A stretch of DNA of 64,000 nucleotides. Origin: Stropharia rugosoannulata. Lineage: Eukaryota; Basidiomycota; Agaricomycetes; Agaricales; Strophariaceae. The position numbers and the translations under genes are program-made. The notes beneath the pieces were generated by a model that saw only the letters and a list, made by a program, of their open reading frames with translations, was not told the DNA's origin and made no database searches. Of this stretch, positions 37,696-46,846 are shown in pieces; the stretch's first letter is position 1; each line of letters opens with the position of its first letter. The DNA is taken from the NCBI GenBank assembly GCA_028532985.1, contig JANCIK010000003.1, positions 3,482,001-3,546,000 on the forward strand. The letters are read 5' to 3'.

Positions 37696-39368
37696 ATGTA
37701 CATGACCGCTGCCATCGCCATGCCTCTGGCCGCAAGGATGAGAGTCATGGCAAGAGGTGGCCAAACTACAGCTGTATGCGAGCAACAATTTGCGTGGATG
37801 CAGAACTCACTGGGCCAAACACCTTGCCTAGTAGCCGCTTCCGTCGGTGATGTGTGCTTCAACTCGAGTAGGTTTCATATATTCTGACTAGTCTACTTAC
37901 ATCTTACCAACACCTCTTTTTGCAGACTACGTTGTCTCTGCGCTACCCAGTGGAAATTCATATAACAAGCCAACTAGCTCGAACGGGACCGCTAACGCAT
38001 GCACATGGTGTGGTAGTTATGTACCAAGCTTTGCGGCTTGCTGACTTGACTTTCAGCTCATGGGCATATTATAACCTACTGAGCGCGTGCACTATATGTC
38101 AGGGAGACTCACAAGAAATACCTTCGTAAGTTGTGTCAAATAATTACCGCGTCACAATATCTCATGAATTCGTGAAGATGGTCAGACTACTCGTTTGGCT
38201 GCGGAGGACTTCTGTCCAATACGTGCGTTACATTTTTTTGAACATCGGAGGTTCTGGGTCTTTTATCTTGATTACTACTATAGTTTCTTCCCTTCCAATA
38301 TCACCCTTCCCATGGGTCTTATCATCCCAGCTTGGGCCCAAATGAACGGTGCGTCTATCCTTTCCAACGCTTCATGTACTCGCCTTTAAGTATAATGTAG
38401 CGTCTCAATGGGACGGAGGCGCATTCAGTGAGATACAAGCAAATCAGATTGCGACCAAAGGTATGGCCTCATTGATCAATGGTCGAACTTCTTTACTAAA
38501 TAGCCTCTCAGCGCCCGACTCTCCTACCTCGCCACCTCATAATAAGCGTAATGACGGTCCAGTAATTGGCGGAGTAATCGGCGGAGTGATTGTTTTACTC
38601 AGTGTTGTTCTCATCGCTGTCTGGATGATACGTCGTAGTCGGCGTTCTTCGACCTCCAACGCCAGGCATGGAAGACCCGGTCATAAACATACACGGTCAG
38701 ACGAGTCCAATTTGGTTAAGCCTCTGGAGGGATACGAATCAATGCGCTCCTACCCGATCAGTCCAATAATCAACTCAAGTGTGCACTCCTTCTCTGCATT
38801 TGGTTCTATGATCCCCGGTCAAACTCCTAGTATTGTATCAGCAAGACCTGCCGAATCACTGGCTGCTGGGCCCAGTCAACAACAGGTGCTACCATCAATC
38901 TCCACCAATCAACAGACAGTCACTCCATTCCCCTTCAATGCCCAGCCAACCGCAGGTCATCCCGAAGGGAAGCAATCAAATGGACCCCAGCCAACTTACG
39001 ACCACCTTTCGTCCCCTCCAAGAGGCCGCTCTGGGAGTTCCAGTACCACGCCTAGGGCGCGGATGATTCCGCCCGCATATACCCCGCCCGAGTCCAAACT
39101 GGTCAACTCTAGTCAGACCAGGCATGCGAGAAAACAGCTATCCACGGACACGCAGCACTCTTTGCCCTCGAGCCGTGACGGCAGGACAGCTGCTCAATAC
39201 GGGCACAGTCCTAGTGCGAGCGGCGGGTCTGGAACAACAGACTTGATTAGCCCAAGGGTGCCTGCTACTTCCGCGGAGCCAACAAATGGCCGTGTTCTCA
39301 GCGGAAGTTCAAGGGACGAGAAAAGGTCGAATACTGTGCTTCAGTACAATGGTAGTGACCTTGCGTAG
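37696..39368 (+). CDS. Single-pass membrane protein, Cys-rich ectodomain and disordered tail (paralog 2)
   Basis: Seven exons (37696-37867, 37926-38007, 38057-38125, 38178-38222, 38284-38348, 38401-38460, 38512-39368) encode 449 aa. Exons 2-5 are 82, 69, 45 and 65 nt, exactly as in the gene at 28852. Shared blocks are CEQQFAWMQNSLGQTPC, SSWAYYNLLSACTICQG, TFFPSNITLP and PAWAQ. One transmembrane helix follows (PVIGGVIGGVIVLLSVVLIAV) with WMIRRSRRSS as stop-transfer. The Ser/Pro-rich tail keeps the same order of short motifs as paralog 1 (INSSVHSFSAFGSM, DTQHSLPSS, YNGSDLA). Intron 6 (38461-38511) is 51 nt without an in-frame stop; splicing it restores alignment with paralog 1. Function is unknown. 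Confidence 0.85.
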
Positions 39369-40196
39369 CCACCGCCTCTTATTCGTGCTTTCTCTTGGGT
39401 TGTTTTGAACAGGTCTCTGTAGTATTGTATCTGGTAGATTGCTAGCCTGCTGGCGATACATAGCGAATGGACGCTCGGCGGATCTCATTCAATTTAGTGG
39501 TAAATTAGGAACGTGAGTGCCCAGATGGTCATTATATTGTAAGAAGTACTGTTCTATCTGCCAAATGAAAAGGAGCCTATGACAGCGGGAAAGGCTTACC
39601 GTGAGCCGAGTATGTCGGTGAGACACGATACGTGAAGAACTACGTTTGCTCCAGTTTGAATTTTACAGCCATCACGGACCTGGGCGCTTAAAGGCTTGAG
39701 CTTTCAGGTCAGCGAGGATCAGGGCATAAAATGAACGCCTAACGTTGTGTTGACGTCAGTTAAAGCAGGTTAAAACCCTCTGCTGATGAGAATAGGGAGG
39801 GATTAACGTCCTAGGACAATTAACGTGAGAGTAAAGAAAGGATAACTTCTATGATCGTGAAGAACTTGTGATGTATCTATCATATATAGAAGAACATCTT
39901 TGATTTCATGTGTTTCTCATTGCGCGCTCGGCCGATGTGTCTTACAAGCCGATTATTTTTGACGTGCTCATTAATTTATGCATACATTATTACGTTGACA
40001 CCTTTCAAGGTCAGGTCTTTGGCGTGGTCTGCAGAAGATAGTTGCTACATAGATACATAAAGTAAGAGCGAAAACGTAAATGCATGGCTACATAGTAGCA
40101 CAGTAGAAAAGCAAAACAAGTACAACATTTTCGACGTCACACGAGCTACCACTCCCATAACCATATGAAGTCGCGGACGCTTGAATTTGTTCCCAT
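39369..40196. other. Convergent intergenic, membrane paralog 2 / GDIGY pseudogene
   Basis: No feature was recognised in this 0.8 kb of AT-rich sequence. Confidence 0.4.
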
Positions 40197-41193
40197 TCAG
40201 CCCGGTCTCGCTGTCTTCGTTGATAGGAAAGAGAGCCTGGACCTAAGTGAAGTGATACTAAGGCGACTGCTTCGCGAGGCCTCTTTCCATCCAACGTCCG
40301 TTTGTCCAACATATGTATAGCCTTCCAAGGCGACACAGAAGCATTGTTCCACATCCTCTATATCCTCATGACTCATTTCCTGAGCTTGCGTTGAGGATAT
40401 ATAACGTTTCAGCTGTCTTTCTGTATCTGGAGATGGGCCGTAGGTTCTGTGAATTATGTTGTTATTATCAGTGAACCAGTGCATGGCACTAGGATCCTTG
40501 TCACTCCTTTTTAAGTGTGCATATACATACTGGTGTTTTGGGTTTGCCTTCGCAATTTGATGTTGTGGACGCAATGGACTAGGACCTTGTCTTGTAAGAC
40601 GACGTAACAAAGACCAAAGAGGGTTGAATGTCTGCATTATGCGGAAGGAAGTTCCCCCATTTTGAGTGACAACTTGCAAGATAGTCGTGAATTTGGGGAA
40701 GTATCGTCTTATCGATAGGACGGAGTACATAGCCGTCGGACATGTGATTTGCTGCACATGGTATCTTGCCCTTTGGGACACACATAGTGCGGATAATGCC
40801 TCCAGATGAGTCAGTATTGCTGGTAAAAAGAAATGCAAGTCAACAAAAGAGAGCATAGACCATAATCTCGAAGATGAATTACTAGCTAGAGATATACCCA
40901 TCATGAACCAATATCTCCGATTCAAATTTAGGTGGTTTTGGTGTCCGTTTTACAGGAGCTGGTTCATTTGGGACAAAATCTGCAGGAGGTGTATATCCAC
41001 GGCTGATGTTTTCGTTCACGGTTAGGAAAACATTGAAAATGATTGTAAATCCACCACTGGCCGTGAAGTATCCGATGTCTCCGCAAGACACATTCCATCT
41101 CCAATGTTGAGCTTGAACTTGATAGCAATCTGAAAGAGAGGTTGAACTGCAGCTAACGTATTTTTGTTCTATGCATATGTGCTTAGGAGTCAT
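40197..41193 (-). pseudogene. Broken copy of the GDIGY-family protein
   Basis: The minus strand reads HWRWNVSCGDIGYFTASGGF, FNVFLTVNENISRGYTPPADF and, after a 78 nt intron (40820-40897), ANHMSDGYVLRPIDKTILPQ, WGNFLPHNADIQPSLVFVTSSYKTRS. A TAG at 40579-40581 then replaces a Trp codon of the neighbouring paralog. Beyond it homology continues in another frame (YVYAHLKRSDKDPSAMHWF, FCVALEGYTY, ASRSSRLSITSLRSRLSFLS) down to the stop at 40197. No GT/AG pair removes both the stop and the frame change, so the copy looks disabled. The 5' end equivalent to the paralog's long N-terminal extension is also missing. A sequencing error could explain the frame change but not easily the stop as well. Confidence 0.7.
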
Positions 41194-41219
41194 ACGCCGT
41201 ATAGCATAGAGATCTGCTT

Positions 41220-41575
41220 AGGAGTGTGAGACCGTGACTACACGGTCTGTAATTTTTTTAAAATACTCCGAAGCTTTAAATTCTTTACTTGGACCGCACT
41301 TGGACCGCACGACATGGTAATACCTTTGGGAAACCGTTTGGATTGTCATAATGACTTTGCCTTTTTTTTCTTCTCAGATTCAGACTGTGGCCTATTTTCT
41401 TACCGCTGTCTGTCTCCTCTAAGACGTGCCTATTACAAGATAGTAATTAAAGGTCTCACTCATGTCTCGCGCACACTGCGCAGTAAGGGATGAATCCGAC
41501 AACTTGACAAACATACATGTATCGCAGAATAGCTGGGAACATTCAGAGCGAAATGACTAGCCGATTTGCCAGCCT
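41220..41575. repeat. Diverged segmental duplication, copy 1
   Basis: It includes the intergenic stretch between the pseudogene and the intact GDIGY gene, plus the last codons of the latter. It aligns in patches, in the same orientation, with 46240-46575. Shared strings include gtgagac near the start, tttacttgg, ttgacaaaca and agctgggaacattcagag near the end, then atgactagccg and aagcttcac. Confidence 0.6.
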
Positions 41576-43599
41576 AAGCTTCACGGCTACCCTTTCTAAT
41601 CGTTTTCGTCGATAATAAGGAGAATTTGGACATCATGGATGAGACACTGAGGCGACTGCTTCGTGTGGCGGCTAGCGGATCTGGCTTTGTGTCCCCACTC
41701 TCGTCGAATCTGTATCCCTCCAGGCCTACACAAAAGGATTCCCTCGTCCTAGCAATAGCATCTGGACCCGCTGATTGACCTTCCGGTGATGATATGTACT
41801 CTTCTATCCTGTCCTTTGTCGTCGGAGATGGGCCAAACTTCCTATGTATTGCCTTGTTGTTGTTAGAGAACCAATGCATGGCATGAGGATATCTGTCCCC
41901 CTTTTTCAACGTTGCGTATACTGGGTCGCTAGCATCGGACCCGAATTGTGTCGTTGAGCAAGCCAGAGACCAAGACATCGTTTTGAGGGAGCTGGTAACG
42001 AATACCAGGGTTGGCATGTCTGCATGATATGGAACGAAGTTACCCCATGTTTCATGGCATCTTCCAAGGTAGAGTTGCACTTTGGGGGCAATATTTGGAT
42101 CAATGAAATACTTGATGTAGCCTTCCGACATATAGTTTACTGCGCATCTTATTTTTCGAATGCCTGTTGTCGGAATCTGCATCCTGCATAACTCTCGCCC
42201 ATCCTCCTTTACACTGAAAGATAAATAGGTCAATACAGAAACATAAGCTCTCAGGTTCGAAAGAATACGTTACGTAATTTGTTTATACCCTTCATAGTGA
42301 ATTATATCCGATTCGAATTGAGGAATCTCTCTTTTATACCGTATATTGACATGGTCCCTGGGATACGGAATAAACTCTTCAGGAGGCTTGTGTCCGCAGT
42401 CAAGATTCTCTTTGACCGTCAGAAAGACATTGAAGAGTGTTTGAAATCCTCCATGATCTGTGAAGTATCCGATGTCTCCAGGACAAGCATGCCATCTCCA
42501 GTTCTTTTGTTCTGGTGTTGACGGAGCAGGTTCATACAGAGGAACCACAAACGGTGATTCAAATATTGGTGTGCGCATGTAGTCCAATGCTATTGGGTCC
42601 ATTCGGTCCAGATCAACGTCATAGATCCTTAAGTTCTGTTCCCGGAAGATTAGTACTATACAGCCTAGTCATATATTTGCAAGCATACATAAGTCGATAT
42701 GCGCTTCCATCTACTATCAGCTTTCTCAATAGATATAACTATTACTGTAATGTTATTGCTGTATTATGCAAAACAGTAGTGTTGGCTTACCACTGGTTCC
42801 TTTTCTTGCTGCAGAGAAGAACCCATTGTGACCAGACACTTCCGACTCAAAGGAAGGCTGAGGGGTAGCCCGCGCTCCTGGTGGGGACTGAGGCAGAAAT
42901 CCAACGCCATGCGAGAATGGACTGGACGTATCAGGAGAGATTTTGTCATGAAGGCGGGGTTCACTGTCACTAGCTGTTACACAATCTACCTGCGTCGGAT
43001 CTGTGGATAATGGTAATAATACACGAAGCAGAATTTACAGAGCCACAAAAAGAGAAGCTCTAATCACCTCCACAAGTTATAAGATGACTTGGAGAGCCTT
43101 CGGTGACCTGTCAGTATTTAACTGAGCACCCGTCACAGATACAATAAAACTTTCGAGTTGACATACTCTTGGAGCATCTACTGGTATGTGCCCATCAGTA
43201 CCTGTAAGTAACTTAGGTCAATTCGTAATGAGATCAGATGTAAGTAGAGCAATTACGAGTTCGAGACGCTGTGGGCGTCAATACTTGATCGTTCTGCCTA
43301 CTGCTTGAGCCTGAGCTTCCATCAGCAAAGGTAACATAGTACACATTTGAGTTTGCTCCTAGGTTAAATTGTGTAGTGTCTGAGTTTACTCTGCTTTGAA
43401 AGTTATTTGAGCTGTCCGCATAACTCTTAGGAGGAGGAATTTGTTGGCTGGCAATTTGTGTAGATTGTGCAGTGGTATTGTTGCGGATAAGAGAGGTCGA
43501 AATAACATTGACAAGGTCCTGAGCATCAGCCTCGCTGATAGGGAAACTATGGTTAGTTCTTTGTCGAGGATTATATGGAGAACTTCATTACTTGACCAT
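41574..43599 (-). CDS. GDIGY-family protein with long disordered N-terminal extension
   Basis: Seven exons (43599-43592, 43546-43257, 43201-43167, 43107-43068, 43000-42791, 42655-42289, 42213-41574) give 529 aa. Residues 1-194 are Ser/Thr/Asn/Gln- and Pro-rich (VNVISTSLIRNNTTAQST, FNLGANSNVYYVTFADGSS, SPPGARATPQPSFESEV) and probably disordered. Residues from about 245 onward are the family core: NWRWHACPGDIGYFTDHGGF (Gly254), FNVFLTVKENLDCGHKPPEEF, CAVNYMSEGYIKY, WGNFVPYHADMPTLVFVTSS, HAMHWFSNNNKAIHR, FCVGLEGYRF. The first exon is 8 nt. The weak point is the join at intron 5: acceptors at 42656 or 42665 both keep the frame. Alternatively, the N-terminal part could end at a stop at 42753-42755, with the core starting at ATG 42602. 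I know this family only from Agaricomycetes; no function. Confidence 0.65.
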
Positions 43600-43944
43600 T
43601 CTAGACTCCCAATTGTTGCACGAAAGCCGTCACTAACTTGGAAGATATGATAAAAGCAATGCAAAGAAGTTCAAGGGAGGTCAGCAACGAGCGAGGTATA
43701 GGCTGGTTGGGGTATCTAACTGACGGTGCTAGTACAATGTATTTGAACTTTGAAACAAGGTAATCAGGTAATCAGTAGGCGCTGGGAAAAGCTGTCTATA
43801 TTCAGACTTATCGCCTTGAGGAACAATTAAAGCTGGTTAAGTAACAATAGCGCGATCAATGTTGGACGTTGGCAGTTCACCGCCTCCCAATCTTGTCGCT
43901 GCCACCAGCGCACCTCGTATCAATCTAAAGAGAAGGCATCGACC
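43600..43944. promoter_or_regulatory. Divergent promoter between two GDIGY-family genes
   Basis: 345 bp separate the minus-strand start at 43599 from the plus-strand start at 43945. A probable 5'-leader intron on the minus strand ends just before the 8-nt first coding exon (GTTAGT donor near 43631, CTAG acceptor at about 43601). Confidence 0.45.
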
Positions 43945-45626
43945 ATGTCTCTAACACAGGGTGCAGAGAACACAGACTCTCCTTCAATCTCAGACGGAAG
44001 TCTCTCTAGGCACAGTAAGTGTTTTCAGGTATAAATGAACATTAGAGCACTGACCCACACGATTTAGGCTCAGTAAGGGGACCTTACAGGGAAGCAGAGG
44101 CTGATACTGCATTTCCTCTTTACTGTGCCGTTCCTTCCATTATACCTCCTTTCCAAACCTACAGCCTCTCGTTACTGCCTACATGCAATGGTTACGGCGC
44201 GTATAAAGCAGCAGAAACTAGGGGATATGATCGGCAGCATCACGAAATGGGTGCATCTCTTGGGGACATAGGATACCTGGACACCGACGGAGCATTCGTA
44301 TATTTTTTGAATATTTTCCAGCCTCTTGATACCACCTCTATAGACGAGCAATTACCTCCTGGTTTTGCTGAAGACTTTCCAGCTGCGCCTTTAGCTGCCG
44401 ATGAACATATCATCTCCAAGAGCCACTTTTCACTTGGCACTATTCTCGCCAGCAATGGCATTAAAGTTACCATACAATCGGAATCTCCTCTGTAAGGATA
44501 TATTCACTCTTGTTGTTATATGCTATTGATTATTCCTTGCAGTCAGGTCAAATTTGAAACATCTGAACAGCGAGGAGCTGTACTCGTGCTTCCTGAAGGT
44601 GCCATGCGAGAAGAGCTCGTCAATTCTCCGAGGATACATCACTTCATCAGAGACCATGCTACTCCATGGTACCAATATTGGAACGGCACCATTGGGGGAA
44701 GTTCCCGTGTCATTGTTCCTAACAGCACACTCTACATGGTTGTTGGGGTCGATCGTGCGCCTTGCTGGTCTACTGCAGTACTTTCCGCCCCATATTCCGG
44801 GTCAAAGCGGCAAATCGAATTTAGTTATATCAGTGGCAAGGATAAAACGCCTTGGGTACGGGATAAACATTACCTTGTTCGTTACAGACACGCACCGCGC
44901 TCCGGCAACTCGTTTGGAGCCGTCTTTCTTCGGTTGATGGCCATAGCACTAGGCCCGAAACATTGGTCACAAACTATACCCTATGTTCCCCCAGATGTTG
45001 TTTCGCATTACAGAATCCTATCGCCTCCAACGTCCGCACTGCAGACACTTCTTAATTGGAGTAAGCGTTCCAAGCATAAAGTCCCAGAACAGTCCACCGA
45101 GGTATTTAGCCGTCATTTGCCAGGGTTTTTGTGCTAAGAATCCTTTGTCCTCTTTAAAGTGTCCATTTTATCCAGCAACTCCAATTCTACATGTAATGCT
45201 TCTTATGGTTAGTGCACTAGCAATGTAGGTAGAGACACGGCCACTCAAAATGCTCTAGAAACCATCAGCAGTCGTCGGACTTCTGGATGATTCAATATGG
45301 TCTTCCGAGATTAGCGAGGTATGTTGCAAAGTACAAGTACGTATCTCGATTTTGATAACGTAAATCAGCACCTCCACACCCATCTGGATATCTTGGAGCT
45401 CCTAATGAAAATCTTTGCCAACTTCGATATTATAAGCACCGATGGTTAGCTCTTTCCACGCTCTGTGATTTGGTTGTCCCTGACTTCATCTGGTCAGGAA
45501 TCGTGACACTTGCCCGGAAAAAAAATACCACAGGCGAGGTAAGTTCTTAATATTTTTTGGAAGGCTTTTACTGAGTACGCACAAAGAGCCACGCAGATGG
45601 CCATGGGCGCTGGGTGCATAATCTAA
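43945..45626 (+). CDS. GDIGY-family protein, divergent member
   Basis: Seven exons (43945-44014, 44068-44491, 44543-45101, 45259-45318, 45369-45444, 45498-45538, 45597-45626) encode 419 aa. The core begins ASLGDIGYLDTDGAFVYFLN (Gly89). It continues with ILASNGIKVTIQSES, GAVLVLPEGAMREELVNSPR, ATPWYQYWNGT and NSTLYMVVGVDRAPCWSTAVL. The last pattern parallels TLVFVTSSLKTMSWSLA in the minus-strand paralog. The last four exons are short but splice in frame into an amphipathic helix (HLHTHLDILELLMKIFANFD) and the end GAGCII; the 157 nt intron 3 is less certain. Relatives in mushroom genomes are numerous and uncharacterised. The first 88 residues are acidic and Ser-rich, unrelated to the extension of the neighbour. 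Confidence 0.68.
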
Positions 45627-46054
45627 GCAATTGCATCTCTAAGTGGTTAGCAGGCCGTCGAGAAGGACATGTCGATGCGGAAATCGCTCGAGCGGTATAT
45701 AGTGTTTTGGGGATAAGTCGACCGCTGTTACGACGATGAATCACTCCGTGAAGTTGAGGCTTTTTGTTCAAACTAAATGTAGAAAAAACAATTGAAAAAC
45801 TATAATACTCAATTATATCCAAGTTTTTTTTACGTAGTTTTGAGTAGACCGAAAAAGTTCAACTTCCTGGAGTGAATGCAACATTGAATTTGAGTAAATT
45901 TTAGCTTTTAGCGTGAACAAAGCGTTCTGAGACGCCGAAAGAGTCTCCATGAGTCAGCTTTAAGGACTACTTACGCCAAACTGAACAATTGCAAATAATG
46001 ACCATGCTAATAATAACGACTAGTGTCCATTAGATGCTCCTGAGATGCACAGTA

Positions 46055-46194
46055 CTAATCAAGTACTAATTTGGTCTTGTTGTTGCCAAGGAAATAAAAA
46101 AACCACAAGTAGCCACAAATGGCAATAAAGACCAGAATAGGTAAAACGATGGACATCATGAGGAGTGCCTGTGAGAGCGTTTCATTACCCGGAC
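46055..46194 (-). CDS. Possible C-terminal exon encoding a transmembrane tail (gene otherwise unresolved)
   Basis: After a TATAG acceptor the minus strand encodes PGNETLSQALLMMS, a hydrophobic run IVLPILVFIAICGYLWFFYF, then LGNNKTKLVLD and a stop. A 20-residue helix followed by a short Lys-containing tail is a typical tail anchor or single-pass C-terminus. No upstream exon in phase could be found; the sequence upstream belongs to the segmental duplication. It may be the surviving end of a truncated gene or part of a gene with very short exons. Confidence 0.35.
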
Positions 46195-46239
46195 CTATAA
46201 AAACCGAGGGTTCAGTGTGGTTAATATATCTTCGTTTAA

Positions 46240-46575
46240 AAGTGTGAGACAGTAACTAAGGGCTGTCAACAAGGTTGAAAAAGCTTTGAACTTTACTTGG
46301 GGCGCATGACTTAGTAAGTCAATTTTTAGTCAATTATTTGAATCGTCATATAGCTCTGCCTTTCTTGCAAGGCTGGCATATGCTTGCTGCCATGTTTTGT
46401 CTAGACTCCGCACTCTCTGTGGAGTGCCCGTGACGAGACAGTACTAGCTTCTCACAAATTTTCCGCGTACACGCAGTAAGTGAATAGAATTATTTGACAA
46501 ACACATGTATGCAGCACAGAATAGCTGGGAACATTCAGAGAATCAAAAATGACTAGCCGCGTTGTCAACCCAAGC
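46240..46575. repeat. Diverged segmental duplication, copy 2
   Basis: It aligns in the same orientation with 41220-41575. In this copy the segment equal to the 3' end of the GDIGY gene is only a short relic: aagcttcac is kept, but the stop codon position and the coding sequence beyond are lost. Confidence 0.6.
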
Positions 46576-46846
46576 TTCACTGGACCGATTGACAGGAGCT
46601 TTCGCACTCCCACCGACTATACAACAAGTGACGGTATGCCTTCCGTTATTAACACAGCATACACTGGCCTTGTATGTGAACCAGGTCCCATAGATACCTT
46701 CAGACCTTGTTATGGTCAACAAATCCAGACATACATCTGTGTCTGTCCCAAGAACCTACAAACGAGCTGTTTAAAAGGTGAGCGGCCATATTTATCGAAG
46801 CAGTAAATTACCCTTTTCCAATCAACTCACATTTTTGTCCATCGTC

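Larger units (their letters stand above)
45627..46846. other. Intergenic with duplication relic and orphan exon
   Basis: It holds an AT-rich stretch (45750-46050), the orphan membrane-tail exon and the second copy of the segmental duplication (both listed), and the promoter of the Asn-rich gene. A plus-strand open frame from ATG 46549 (85 codons) overlaps the duplication and is not called. Confidence 0.45.

Noticed and set aside
42764..42970. Minus-strand frame containing ATG 42826 (MGSSLQQEKEPV) as first exon of the GDIGY gene
   Set aside because: A phase-0 splice is possible, but the same bases are read in another frame by the long N-terminal extension, which shows coherent coding over several exons.
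46549..46806. 85-codon plus-strand frame upstream of the Asn-rich gene
   Set aside because: It lies in the segmental duplication whose other copy is antisense to a coding exon; no in-phase splice to the next gene.
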